Shown here: piece by piece, positions 45,796-58,356 of the stretch | Layout of the letters: every line of letters begins with the position of its first letter | How positions within the stretch are numbered: the first letter of the stretch is position 1 | NCBI GenBank assembly: GCA_963555705.1 | Contig: OY743168.1 | Location: 18,172,139-18,236,138 of the forward strand | DNA: 64,000 nucleotides | From: Ligustrum vulgare | Taxonomy: Eukaryota; Streptophyta; Magnoliopsida; Lamiales; Oleaceae | Reading direction: 5' to 3' | The notes under the pieces: model-generated | Database searches by the model: none | The model's input: the letters and a program-made list of their open reading frames with translations, nothing else | Told to the model about the DNA's origin: nothing | Translations under genes and position numbers: made by a program

Positions 45796-46117
45796 GAAAG
45801 TGAGTACAATACAGAGGTGCAAAGTTGCAGAGAGCCATAGAAAGTGCTCTCAAAAAATTACAAAAGTCTTTCGAACTTCAAAAAAATAGAAACTATTTTC
45901 TTTTTCAGTTTTGGGTATTTATTTACTTTGATTAGATAGCGTCGTTATGTAATGTGATTTATTTGAGTGCAATGTTGGAAATTTTGGGCAGAAAATGAGA
46001 TAATATTTTCTGGTTTTTTATGTAACCCTTTTGGGAGTGTTTGGATCTAAGATATATTTTGGTGACCCAGTGAGTTCAAATACTTATATGCACCGATACA
46101 TATGAATTATGAAGCAG

Positions 46118-49100
46118 ATGGAAAGAGAGGGCATGATGTCATTGGTTATGTGGTTAATTTTAGTGGTGCATCCACTGAGATTTATCTATGCTAACATGGA
46201 AGGTTATTTTTAATATATGTATACAGTATACATATATTTGCTTATTTTCAGTTTATTTTTAGATATATTCTTGGGCTTTTTCTGTATTCTTTTGGCTCTA
46301 GGTTTGTTTTGAATTTCTTTTCTGAATTTTGTAGTTATACTTGTAAGTTTCAACATTTTTTTTTTTTTTTTTTTGGTTTATTTATTTATTAACGCCATCC
46401 ATGGAATGGATTTATAGAAATGTACCTTTTGAATTTATGGATGTTATTCCAAAAAAAATTTCAAAAGTACTCTAGCACCTAATTTATTGCGATCTATATT
46501 GGCAAACTGATTACTCGTTGAACTGCCTTTCTAATTTAAAACTTGACTCTTTTACTTGATCATTCTCAAGAACCTTTTCCACTGGTTGAAGTTCTTTGGA
46601 AATGGTTCTACTTTACTAAAATGATTATGAAAATCTTGATTTCATACCATGTCTTACTTGTTCCATATGGCAATTTGAGATGATTGAAGTCCCTTAAAAT
46701 TTGATACAGTATTGTTTTTGATGCGGTATTATTTCTCCGTGGGATCTAAATTTTCGTATGCATACATGGACAGGTGACGCATTACATAGTCTTAGGACGA
46801 ATTTAGAAGATCCGAACAACGTGCTGCAGAGTTGGGACCCTACTCTTGTTAACCCTTGTACATGGTTCCATGTCACGTGCAACAATGATAACAGTGTTAT
46901 AAGAGTGTAAGAATCCACTTAGTTAATTTTTCCATTTTCATACATTCAGTGCTACTTCCTGAAGTTGGTGTAATAAGTTTATCAGCCAATTGAAGCATTC
47001 TTTATGTAGCCAGTTGAAACATTCTTGATGGCCTTAACGTCTAGCTTTTGTTTTCAGTGATCTGGGAAATGCTGCTTTATCAGGTCAATTGGTACCACAG
47101 CTTGGTCAGCTGAAGAATTTGCAATATCTGTATGTCAAGTAAATTTGTTGATTCTGTTATATATTTATTATTAAAATCATAATGCTTCAAGTCAGCATTA
47201 TGAACAGAAAACGACAAAGTTATAATATTGAAGATTGGATTATGTTTGGAAGACAATTCTGCTGGCGACTATATTTTGTTGCAGGCTTTTCTATGACAAA
47301 TATATGATGTAATTGTGACTAGGATCTTGCTGCATGGACGCTGAGAGTTTGATGACCATTGTAAAACCTTAAATAATTTACTAGAACATTAGTTATACCA
47401 GATGAAATGCACCGAGGCTGTTTGTAAATTTTGTCCGAACCTGATTTTTGCATGAATAGGATGACCATAAGGAAAATTATAGTGAATATATTCTTTAGAT
47501 TTCATTCTATATGTACTTTAGTCTTATTGGATGTTAATTACACGTGAAAAAAAAATTAGTGTATAAAGTTAATGAAGTTAGTGAATTCTGTCATATGTAA
47601 GTTTTGATATCAAATGGCAGGTCACAAAGTTTTAGAGTATCATTTTCAGTAGACAGTTGAATGTGTGAAACCTATTTCATGAATGGAAACATATCAATGA
47701 ACACTACAATATTGAGGTCTGGTTTGAAAAATTACTATGGATTTTTATTCTTTGTTGGTCACGCCAAGAAAGCCAGAATATTATATCTCATTCCATCTTA
47801 TAATTCTTGGTCTCTTGATGCCTACTGCAGTATGCAAAAAATTCTGTCTATGTGTGTCTGTTCATGATTCACACAGGGGTGGGTAGATGGAGTGCTGGAG
47901 TTTTTTTTTTTGCAATAGAATGGAAAGTTAGGTTGTTTATGGTTCCCTCATAACTACTCAGCTACTTGCCAAGTTTCTTAGAAAGGATAAAACAATTGAG
48001 ATTCCACAACTGTAGTATTTTCAGTCACTAAAGTATTCTTCTTCTGGGATTTTTTTATTTATTTTTTATTTTTTTTGGGAATATCGGCTGGTTGTATAGC
48101 CTGGCATGTTTCCTTAATTTTTTTTTTTTTGAATTATAAACATAATGACAAGTGAGAGAAAACGAATCTAGGTCCAGTATTTCTTGGTTAATAGATCTGT
48201 GCAAGTTAACATTATGTGCTTCTGATGTCTATTGAAAGTAACCAGTTGAATAATATTTTAGATCCAAAAACTGTCAAATAAAATGCGTCCCATATGGAGC
48301 TGTTGTTTCTTAACGTCTGCCCTTCTGTCATTTTTGTTCGTCCGAGTCAAGGAAAAACACATTACTCATTAATGAAAAATCTACATGAAGTGCAAAGCGC
48401 AGACAAAACATTATTTTCTAAATTTGTAGGCTTTTGCGTCCCTTTTCATATAAGGTATCTGCCTTTTTTTTGTGCATTTGGCTGATTTTACTGACAATTT
48501 GTCCAAAGAAGAAGGTTCCCATGTTGAGTTTAGTGAAGGCGTAAAATGGGTTTGAAAGGAAATTTTATGTACTGTTAATGTAAAGTTGACAGGAATTATG
48601 CATTAAAATTTTAAGAAAACCTATTATCACTGCAAAATTTTTTTTAACCATTTAATATTATTTCTCCATAATTGAATATAGATAATGGAATTCAAGCTCC
48701 TTGCTTGCTCTCAAAATCAAGATGTCTTGTGTGTTTGGTGCTTTTAATGACTATGATACTTATATTTAATTACTACTTACGTACAAATACCACACATCAT
48801 AGATTCATTGTCAACACTTGGAGTAACATCATAATCTTGTAATGCAGATTAATATGAATTCATGCCTTTTACACACAGATATATGCAAATTTTTGCGAGC
48901 ATTGATTTTACATATTTATTCAAACGTTTTTTCTGAATGCATTAAGTCAATATTTTGTCTAATTCTAAATCTACATATTTATATTTTGTTTGATTTTTTG
49001 ACAGGGAGCTCTACAGTAATAATATTGGCGGTCCAATCCCCAGTGATCTAGGAAATTTGACTAATTTAGTGAGCTTGGATTTGTACTTGAACAGTTTCGC

Positions 49101-52100
49101 TGGTCCCATTCCAGACACACTGGGCAAGCTTTCAAAATTGCGTTTCCTGTATGTACATTTATCCTGGATGTGGAATAGTATTGCGAATCTGAATTGCTTG
49201 TTATGCTTTGACTTGTCTTGATGTTTTTTCTTTGGCCTGATTTTTTTTCCCTTTTACATATCCCCATACCCAATTGAAGTATATGTTGCATGTGGCAACA
49301 GACTAAGGTATACATCTGTCACATAATTGTGGCAGTAGAACATACATGGAAAAGAATGTTATGGCCTTCCCTTGAATTTTGCTAGGATTGTTTCTTTTCT
49401 TTGTCGTTTTTCTGGGAAAGAGAGCAGATTTTTGTGATAGGTGGTTTTGTTGTTTTACATGGTGGAATGGCTGCGACATGCCCTGTCCTGAAGCTGAAAG
49501 TAACTGCTTTTATTATATATATATACTACCTCCGTCCCAACTCTCAATTATATAGGCTGTTTTCCTTTTTCTACTGTCTCAATTATATAGACCCGTTTCT
49601 TTATTGCGAAGTATTTATTTTGTCTATTTACTAATATACCCTATTCATTACTTCCAATAATAATAGTTTTGCTAATTAAATGAGGGTAAGTTGAAAATTT
49701 TCTTTACAAAAATTATTTTTTCAATAACATTAAATATGTTTTCTTAATCTGTGTGAAAAGTCAAACCAGCCTATATAATTGTGACGAAGGGAGTATAAAA
49801 GTTATTAAAATATAGCCTTAACTGAAGGGAACAACATTAGACTTTCTATTAAAAAGTGGTGTGATTCAATTGCGTATGTGCAAGGAACATGATATATAGC
49901 GACTAGAAGAAGGAAATTAGTTCTTGTTTTTATCATAAGAAAGGCAGGTGTGAACAAAAAAGGAATTGACAACAGAGGGATCACTGATTCTTAACTCTGG
50001 TTCTTTTGTTCAAAGCTGTCTGTTCGATCTTTGTGCTCATTAACTATCTGGGGCATGCTTGCGTGATCATCTTCTGAGAAACTTTGGCACGATAACAAAT
50101 TTGCTTTGGGTGCTGATTTTGTGACTGGTGCTGTTGGTAATGCCTTTGCTGTAATTCTGAGCTATTGTGACAGTAGACTTGAAAAGTAAAATGGAACGTG
50201 AAACTTCTTCCATTCAACCTCTGACACAGTAAAAAAGGACATGAAATGAGGAAAAGATCTAGAGATGGACAGAATGTACAGATCTATTGTGACAATGATT
50301 GAATTAATGTTAGCATGAGATTTTCTGTCGGTGTTCTGAAAAGGATTTGAGTTTCCTTTTTCTTTTTCCCCCTTTTCTTAATGTCAACTTATACGTGGAT
50401 TTGATTGAATACTGATGCATCAAATAGAAACATGTTAACATTGTCTTATGGTTTTTCCATGTTGCTTACTTGCAACTTTAAATATCGAATTTTTTTACTA
50501 GACGTCATGAATCTTAACCTGCAGTCTTGTCATGACTGTGTAAGGATAGCCGACTGAATAACAACAGCTTGACTGGCCCCATCCCTTTGTCATTGACAAA
50601 TGTCTCATCATTACAAGTGCTGTAAGTGCCCAAGTTGGTCAAATTTACTTCGTTTTTCTGTTTTGTAATTGCTACTGTCTTTCTCCCCACTACACTGTTA
50701 CATGTAGTCACGCGATTCTTGGATGATGTTGTGACGGTTTCGTGTCACATTCATATGCAGGGATCTATCTAACAACCGTCTTTCAGGGGCAGTTCCAGAT
50801 AATGGTTCCTTTTCTCTATTCACGCCTATCAGGTTTCTTGCTGATAAATGACTGGCATTAATTTGAAAAGAAAGTATTGTGGTTTTTTTTTTTTTGAAAT
50901 GGGAAAGTATTGTGGTTTTGAATTGGTGCTGACATAGAGGATTCGCCAATTTACAGTTTTGCTAATAACTTGGATCTATGCGGTCCAGTTACTGGACGGC
51001 CTTGCCCTGGATCTCCTCCATTCTCTCCACCCCCTCCATTTGTTCCACCACCCCCAATTTCTTTGCCAGGTAATAATATTAAACTTTGGTTCAAGTTGCT
51101 GGGATGTGGCATTTGTGCAAAATTGCTTACCTGATGAGCGCCATCTTCAATTTTTTTTTACTGGAGGCAAAGATTGAAAAGTTTGTTAGTTTTCACTTTT
51201 CTTCATGGGTCCCTGCATTTGTTCGTACTGATTCTTTTAATCACAGATTGTTGTTCAACTAAGATGTACACAAGGATATACAGTTCAATTCTCATCCATA
51301 ATGTTAAAAAAATAAATAAATTAAAAATAGCTGCATTACGATCTTAGTTAGCATATCTGCTGTTAATATTAATTGGAATTTTCCAGAAACTAGAAGATCT
51401 AAATGAGTTCTAGTGCTGTAAACGGTCTTTTAACCTTATTCCCCCTTTTGAATTGGCTGATTTCTACTGTCTATATTAGTTTTGAACCTATGGAAGTAAT
51501 TTGTGTGAATTACTTGCCATTAGTTCTTTGATGGGCTCAGGTTGTATTTTCTTGCGAAATCTATAGTATAAGTTTCTATAAAACTGTAGGACAAAATAGT
51601 GTAACTGGAGCCATTGCGGGTGGGGTTGCTGCCGGTGCTGCTCTGCTCTTTGCTGCCCCTGCCATTGCATTTGCTTGGTGGCGCCGGAGAAAACCAAAGG
51701 AATATTTCTTTGATGTACCTGGTTTGTAGTTTGGCTGTACACATTCATTAGCATGGAACAAGATTCTCTATTACTGTACATAACTTGTTTGCATATTTTT
51801 TTTAGCTGAAGAGGACCCTGAAGTCCATCTGGGGCAGCTAAAACGGTTCTCTCTCCGAGAGTTGCAAGTTGCCACAGATACTTTTAGCAATAAAAACATT
51901 CTGGGAAGGGGTGGCTTCGGAAAAGTATACAAAGGACGGCTAGCTGATGGTTCGCTGGTTGCTGTAAAAAGGCTCAAGGAGGAGCGGACTCCTGGTGGGG
52001 AGCTTCAATTTCAAACAGAAGTTGAGATGATCAGTATGGCCGTGCATCGTAATCTCCTTAGACTGCGTGGCTTTTGTATGACTCCAACTGAACGCCTTCT

Positions 52101-53326
52101 AGTTTATCCATATATGGCTAATGGAAGTGTTGCATCATGTTTAAGAGGTGATGCTAGTTAAGAATGATACTAGTTTATTCTTCAATGTATTTTCCAGTCC
52201 ATCGTACCATGATCTTCTTATTTGTTCAGTTTTCCAATTTCCGTCATTTCTGTTTCTTACCTTAATTTATGGTTAGAATATCCAACCTGGTAAGGGTGGT
52301 TAAGGTTTAATTTCAATCATGCACCAATTTAATTAATTGTATCTATATGCAGAACGTCAAGCAAACGAGCCACCTCTTGATTGGCCTACTCGGAAACGCA
52401 TTGCTTTAGGATCTGCAAGAGGACTATCTTATTTGCACGATCATTGTGACCCGAAGATTATTCACCGTGACGTGAAAGCAGCAAATATATTGCTAGATGA
52501 AGAGTTTGAGGCTGTAGTTGGGGATTTTGGCTTGGCTAAACTTATGGATTACAAGGATACCCATGTTACTACTGCTGTACGAGGCACGATCGGACATATA
52601 GCTCCAGAATATCTGTCCACAGGAAAATCCTCAGAGAAAACTGATGTTTTTGGGTATGGAATTATGCTTCTTGAGCTAATAACTGGGCAACGGGCATTTG
52701 ATCTAGCTCGCCTTGCAAATGACGACGATGTCATGTTGCTTGATTGGGTACGCCACCTTACGATGCACGTTTTACATATTGCTAGTTCAATGTTTTAAGA
52801 ATGTTTTTATGCCTTCCAATTTAGTCTTTCCGTGTATCTTCACCCACTTCTTTGGTTCTGGCTAGTTTGAGAGGCTACCTTTATGCAAATTTTCCTGCAA
52901 AATTAACTTGTGAAATACCCTTCTGATATATTCACAGATTTTCTTTTCTTTTTTCCAATCCTACTAAATTTGTGAGCTTAAAGCATTTGGGTTTTACTTC
53001 TTAAATTTCAGGTCAAAGGACTTCTCAAAGAAAAGAAATTGGAAATGCTGGTTGATCCCGATTTGCAGAACAATTATGTGGAAACAGAGGTGGAGCAGCT
53101 AATCCAGGTTGCTCTGCTTTGCACTCAGAGCTCTCCTATGGAGAGGCCGAAGATGTCGGATGTGGTAAGAATGTTAGAAGGTGACGGTTTGGCTGAACGG
53201 TGGGACGAGTGGCAGAAAGTTGAAGTTCTTCGCCAGGAAGTTGAACTTGCTCCACACTCGAGTTCCGATTGGATAGTGGATTCGACAGAAAATTTACACG
53301 CAGTCGAGTTGTCGGGGCCAAGGTGA
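46118..53326 (+). CDS. SERK: Somatic embryogenesis receptor kinase (LRR-RLK II)
   Basis: Eleven exons with consistent phases: 46118-46202, 46774-46906, 47058-47129, 49005-49148, 50550-50621, 50761-50832, 50957-51069, 51590-51721, 51806-52147, 52353-52747 and 53012-53326. They total 1875 nt, or 624 residues (family about 625). SERKs are plasma-membrane co-receptors for brassinosteroid, peptide and immune receptors. Domains: signal peptide 1-26, N-cap 27-72 (CTWFHVTC), five LRRs 73-192 one exon or half-exon each, proline-rich SPP region about 200-230, transmembrane helix about 237-257, kinase about 300-577. Lys329 (VAVK), HRD Asp428, DFG Asp446 and the activation-loop threonines ([10 protein letters not shown]) are present. 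The tail ends [11 protein letters not shown]. An upstream in-frame ATG at 46109 would add three residues; I chose MEREG. It is of the SERK1/2 type and looks functional. Confidence 0.97.
49526..49793. mobile_element. Stowaway MITE in SERK intron 4
   Basis: CTACCTCCGTCCCAA at the left and GACGAAGGGAG inverted at the right, flanked by TA. The paired inner words TATATAGGCTG and AGCCTATATAA extend the stem. It is 268 bp long, between exons 4 and 5. Confidence 0.9.
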
Positions 53327-54489
53327 CCCCTCAATCCTCATGGCTAGAGGAAATTACTAGGGACTTTTTCTTTTTCACCATTTTTTGCTTACAAGAAAAT
53401 AACACCTTTCGAGTCTCCTAAGAGCCTGTTGTGAATTGTATGGTTATATTTGTGCATAGGAATTTGTAATGGCTGATATTTGATGAATTGCATATAGGAT
53501 CAGTTGCACAACTTATAATTGGTTCTTACTCAAGCCTGTGAGTTTAACAGTTATATCCTGCTTTCATGGAGACCACAAGGATTGATAACCGGGAATGAAA
53601 ATCGGCCGGTTTCCCAGTTTATCGGATTTCTCGGTTATATCCTATTCGTTTTATTTTGACAACCAAATCTGCCAGCAATTTCAAGTCGTGGACGTATATT
53701 TAATACATTTTGCAAAGTTTGAGAATGGAGTTTAAATTTTCTGATTTAATTTTAATATTATTCTATAAAAGGTACAAGTTTTGGAAGCACGTATGCGTCC
53801 CATCCGCTTATAGAGGAGCAGGTGTACCTTATTTTGGTTGTATATCTATTTCTCCTACCTCAGCCTGTCTTGCGATTGCATAATATATAGGATAAAAATG
53901 AAAAGGCCCCCAACTTTGAACACGGTGTCATTTTAACCATTCAACCTTTTCTTATTTTTTTCTGCTGGGAAATTATTACAATTTTCTTTTAATCTATTTC
54001 TATTTCAATTTGATCACTAATAACGATGCTCTCAAAATATTTAATGTCCAATACATTGTGGCAAACAAATTTCCATCCGTGGATGATGTTTTTGGTTTGG
54101 TAATGTGTGTTTCGACTGGTAAATGTCCTCTCATGAATGGTAGAGTTTTTCGGTCATTCAAGAAATTAGGCCGAAAATGAAAATACATTCTCACCTCGAC
54201 CCTTTTATGCTTTTAATTAAATCATACTTAAAAAATGAAACTAAAAAGTAGAGATACGTAAAATTGAGAAACGAGAACGACAATGAGGATATTTGATCTA
54301 AGTCCCATCCGGATCTTTCAAAAGTCACTACATGACACGTTATACTGTAAGGTGTAAAATTATATTTCATTAACAAGACTTTTTATATAAATGTAAGTAC
54401 ACATAGTTATCATACTAACATAGCAAACTAAAATCTCGAGTTGGTGTACGAAAGCTCATCCGCCGCATAGGAAAGATTCGAAAGAACAT
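53327..54489. other. SERK 3' flank and intergenic sequence
   Basis: The first 200 bp are probably the SERK 3' UTR. No further gene or complete repeat is recognised before the Mutator-type element. Confidence 0.6.
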
Positions 54490-54498
54490 TATTTTTAG

Positions 54499-54648
54499 GA
54501 AAAATTGACGTCATAGTCCCCAAACCTTTTATGTTTTCGCAGACTTTACCCAAACCTTTACTTTGTATTACACACAGTCCCGAACCTTAAATTTAATCGC
54601 AGGAGAAGAACAAATAGATAGAAAGCATCCATATTTCTGTTAGTTGAC
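54499..54648 (+). repeat. Left terminal inverted repeat of the Pack-MULE
   Basis: It aligns along its whole length with the inverted right end (56024-56174), at very roughly 75-80% identity by eye. The moderate identity suggests that the element is not very young. Confidence 0.85.
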
Positions 54649-55121
54649 TTAAAATTAAAGTTTGACCAAATATAAGAGGGGCAAAATAGTAACTTGATAA
54701 TTTTAACATATAATAAAATAAAATAAAATAAAACTAAATTAAAAAGAAAAAGCTGTCCAACAAGTGCTCCCGCTCGCTGTTGGAATGTCACCGAACCACC
54801 GCTGCTAGCCAATATCGAAAAATCAAGAGAAACAACCGAATGTACTCCTTGACCTCACGAACTCAAATCCAGTGCTAGAAAGTTGATCGGAGCTTTCGTT
54901 TGTCATAAATCGGATTTTGAAACTCTAACAACTACCACCTTATCACCACTCGAAGCACCCTCACCATACCAAACAATTCTTCCTTTTTAACTCAGAATCC
55001 TAAATCACGTGTCCTAATTTCAACTCATACTATCAATTTCAAACAGACTTCGAAGGATATTTACTGAATAGCAAAGTTCACTACCCCAGGCCAAAGCAAC
55101 ATTTCTTGCCAAACAGAATTC

Positions 55122-55122
<1 letters not shown>

Positions 55123-55174
<52 letters not shown>
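55123..55174. repeat. (AG)n microsatellite, 52 bp
   Basis: Twenty-six uninterrupted AG units inside the Pack-MULE. They lie upstream of the captured coding sequence and were probably part of the donor gene's 5' leader. Confidence 0.95.
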
Positions 55175-55175
<1 letters not shown>

Positions 55176-55220
55176 AAAGATTTTTTTTTTAAGAGTGAGA
55201 AGCTGAAAGCCTTCAAGTGC

Positions 55221-55841
55221 TTTGGATTTTAGATCCGTGGCGTTTTTGTACACTTTCTTTTCACATTCTTCCCTGTTATTGCTATTATAAGTAGTGCGTT
55301 GAAAGAAAATTCAAGGGGGAAGGATTATAGGAACTCGATTTCAATGGCCCAGATCAATTCCAATTCAGTTCTTGTAGCGCTTTTGAATTCTCACTACACT
55401 GAGCTCTCAGAACCGGTGCAAAAAGCACTTTTGCAACAAACCCTTGAAAAAGCAGTGTCCAAGCATAATATAACAATTTTTGCTCCAAAAAATGAGGCCA
55501 TGGAATGGGTTTTGAAGAGGATGATGTGCTCAATGATTTTACTGGGCATCGTATTGAACTGGAAGATAACTGTATCGAGGGGGAAGGATTATGGGAACTC
55601 GATTTCAATGGCCCAGATCAATTCCAATTCAGTTCTTGTAGCGCTTTTGGATTCTCACTACACTGAGCTCTCAGAACCGGTGCAAAAAGCACTTTTGCAA
55701 CAAACCCTTGAAGAAGCAGTGTCCAAGCATAATATAACCATTTTTGCTCCAAAAAATGAGGCCATGGAATGGGTTTTGAAGAGGATGATGTGCTCAATGA
55801 TTTTACTGGGCATCGTATTGAACTGGAAGATAACTGTATCG
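55221..55841 (+). pseudogene. Captured fasciclin-like arabinogalactan protein fragment, internally duplicated
   Basis: From 55221 the sequence reads like an FLA start whose ATG is now TTG, followed by a hydrophobic signal-peptide segment and a frame change. The frame open from 55233 then gives INSNSVLVALL, HYTELSEPVQKALLQQTLE and AVSKHNITIFAPKNEA. This is the N-terminal part of a fasciclin domain as in the FLA15-18 group (cell-surface adhesion-type proteoglycans). The homology stops after NEA. The following 29 residues (MEWVLKRMMCSMILLGIVLN and onward) come from unrelated sequence. A 264-bp unit containing both parts is present twice in frame, so a frame stays open to 55877. The first ATG in this frame is at 55343. 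Confidence 0.75.
55314..55841 (+). repeat. 264-bp in-frame tandem duplication
   Basis: Copies at 55314-55577 and 55578-55841 differ at about four positions. 264 is a multiple of three, so the second copy continues the frame of the first. Confidence 0.93.
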
Positions 55842-56023
55842 GATGGTTTGGGTGGCTGTAGGGTTGAATTAAGGTGATGCTGTGGAGGTGTGGTGTGGTG
55901 GGGTGGAGGAATGAGAAGAAGATGTTTTTTTTTTCATTTTTTATTATATTGTACATATAATGTAAAGTGATCATCTTGCTCTTATTGAAATAATTAATAA
56001 TGTACTCAAAATCACTGTTTTTG

Positions 56024-56174
56024 GTCAACTAATAGAAATATGTATGTTTTCAATCCATTTGTCCTTCTCCTACGACTAAATTTAAGGTTTGGGGTTGTAA
56101 GTGACACAAAGTGAATATTTGAGTAAAGTATGCGAAAAAGTAAACTATATGGGATTGTGACTGCAATTTTCCCA
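56024..56174 (-). repeat. Right terminal inverted repeat of the Pack-MULE
   Basis: Inverted counterpart of 54499-54648. The outermost bases are CAATTTTCCCA, against GAAAAATTG at the left end. Confidence 0.85.
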
Positions 56175-56471
56175 TATTTTTAGGACAAAATCTCTATTGA
56201 TAACGGAATTGAAACTTCAATTACAAGTTTATAAGAAAACCCAGTTAAACTTTTCTCCCAAGTTCAGGTGACCTTCCACCACAATCACATTATTGTCATT
56301 TCCCTTTGTCAAAAAAATAAAAAATCAGAATAAAAAAAATTGATTTTTCCGAGTCATAAATCTAGCTAATTCTTACTATTTATGCGCACCGTCAACAAAT
56401 TTTCTAAATAACTGGATAGATTTCATCATCTGTTAATCAATTAGTGCGGACTTAATTTAAAAAAAATCGCG

Positions 56472-57197
56472 ATGTCGATGCTCGATTCCTTCATGAGCAA
56501 GGGAGGATTCAAAATTGCGAAATGGTAACCTCTTTTTCCTTATTCTATTTTTAATCTTAGTTTATTTTCGATTTTTAGGAGTATACACAATCGGATAAGT
56601 TGGTGGGGGAACTGTTGGAAATGTTCGGACTCGCCATCAAATCAGAGCATGATAATTTGGAGATTAAACAGTGAACAACTGTTAATTGATGATTTTATGT
56701 GCTGCTATAATCAATTGAATTTAATCGTGCTTTTGGTGCTAGTTATTTTATTTTATTTTTTGCTTTTAATTTAAGGAAATTTTGAAAGTCATGGTGATTG
56801 TTGAATTGTGGATCGTACGTGGGTTTATGAGTGATCTATAGTTGTTTTGATTCGTAATGTTACAGTAAAACACTTTTGAAACTGTCAATTCCCCGAATAA
56901 AGTTACTGAGAAACAGAAGAGAGATACAAATAAAGCAAATGCGTAGAGAAATTGCCAAGCTCCTTGAGACCGGCCAAGAAGCCACAGCTCGGATTCGGGT
57001 ATTAATTCATTCTTTTTGTTCTTATAAACTTTCCATTTTGCATGTGGGTTTTGCCTGCTTTTAGATAATGATTATTATTATTTTGTAATTTAGGTTGAGC
57101 ATATTATAAGAGAAGAGAAGATGATGGCAGCACAGGAGATAATTGAGTTATTCTGCGAGCTTATTGCTGTTCGTCTTCCAATCATTGAAGCACAAAG
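56472..57197 (+). CDS. IST1-like ESCRT-III regulator (5' part)
   Basis: Three exons, 56472-56524, 56866-56998 and 57094-57197, join in phase. They encode MSMLDSFMSKGGFKIAKCKT, then IPRIKLLRNRREIQIKQMRR, LLETGQEATARIRVEHIIRE and ELIAVRLPIIEAQ. This is the start of the IST1/Ist1p domain (regulator of Vps4 activity), which acts on ESCRT-III and VPS4 in multivesicular-body sorting. Plant ISTL proteins are much longer, so at least half of the Ist1 domain and the variable tail are missing. Exon 3 ends in phase 2 at a good GTATGG donor. No exon with the expected continuation appears up to 64000, so intron 3 would exceed 6.8 kb and contains the SINE and copia element, or the gene is truncated. Confidence 0.85.
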
Positions 57198-57728
57198 GTA
57201 TGGTTCCCTCCACCGTCCCATCATTATAGTAAGTAATTCCATGGTGAATGCATTCAGGGCGCTGATCTTGTTTTGAGCACGTGTATTCTTCATATAATAA
57301 TGATGTTATAACTTTAACAAGGGACTAGTTAATCTTGGAAAGAGTACTATCTGAGATATCTTTACATTGTAAGTTTGATATATGAACAATGATTAGTACC
57401 TCAAAAAGGATTTCACCTTTATTTGGGAATCCTTATTTCTTCCCAATCGAGATGATATTGGAGAAACTCTAAGACAATTTGTGGTCTAGTACTTCATCCC
57501 AACGATGAGGGTGCAAAAAATAGCAAGCTTAAATTAGTTGTTTCAAATAGAAACCCTAATGTAAAAAGTGAGACATGAAGTCATGTTTGGGACTGTTGTT
57601 GTTGTTTTTTTTTTTGGTAATAACGGTTAAAATTGTAATTAGATGAAAAAGTGGTGTGTAAGTGGGTAGTAATGTAGTAATTGCAGGTCTCGTGAAATGT
57701 GAGGATAAAATTTGAATTACTTGTTGAG
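57198..57728. other. IST1-like intron sequence, nothing recognised
   Basis: AT-rich, with a T-run at 57605-57616. No protein homology or repeat structure was seen. Confidence 0.5.
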
Positions 57729-58260
57729 TTATTGTCGAAAAAGATACACTACCAAGAAGTTCAATATGTGCAAACTACAATATTTTTGGTGACCACAAAG
57801 GTTAGGACTCAGTTTAATCGACCTACGCACCACAAGGTTACTCCAAACCCTTAAGCTCAAACGAAATACACAACAAAGGTTGCCCAAGAAAAGTCTATCC
57901 CACAGAGCCTTCTCAAATCCACAAAGGAAATATCCCACATAGGCAAAACGAAGGTTGTTGCTCACAAATAGGAAGAAGAAAGACAAGAAATGTGTTATTA
58001 TCGAAAAAGATACACTACCAAGAAGTTCAATGTGTGTAAACTACAATATTTTTGGTGACCACAAAGGTTAGGACTCAGTTTAATCAATCTACACGCCACA
58101 AGGTTACTCCAAATGCTTAAGCTCAAACGAAATACACAACAAAGGTTGCCCAAGAAAAGTCTATCCCATGGAGAGCCTTCTCACATCCATAAAGGAAATA
58201 TCCTACAAAGAGAAAATGAAGGTGGTTGCTCACAAAGAGGAAGAAGATAGACAAGAAATG
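57729..58260. repeat. About 266-bp tandem duplication
   Basis: Copies at about 57729-57992 and 57995-58260 share TCGAAAAAGATACACTACCA, GGTGACCACAAAGGTTAGGA and AAGACAAGAAATG. They differ by scattered substitutions and short indels. No coding similarity was recognised; it is probably transposon-derived. Confidence 0.88.
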
Positions 58261-58356
58261 GCTGCCTCTCTATCACATCACACATGTTGCTCACAAAGAG
58301 AAGTTGTTGCTCTCTTTCTCTCAACTTGATCAACAATTGAAAAAGGGGCAACACAT

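Larger units (their letters stand above)
54499..56174. mobile_element. Pack-MULE carrying a fasciclin gene fragment
   Basis: A 1676-bp element with about 150-bp terminal inverted repeats (54499-54648 and about 56024-56174). They share, among others, TTTCGCA and ACTTTACCCAAA-like words, AACCTTAAATTTA and CATATTTCTNTTAGTTGAC. It is flanked by perfect 9-bp duplications TATTTTTAG at 54490-54498 and 56175-56183, the Mutator signature. No transposase is present. The interior holds the 5' end of a fasciclin-like arabinogalactan gene, including its GA-rich leader, partly duplicated. All four diagnostic features of a Pack-MULE are visible directly. Confidence 0.88.

Noticed and set aside
45584..45853. 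Minus-strand frame through CT repeats
   Set aside because: Antisense of the probable SERK 5' leader microsatellite.
51488..51977. Several minus-strand frames
   Set aside because: Antisense shadows of SERK exons 8 and 9.
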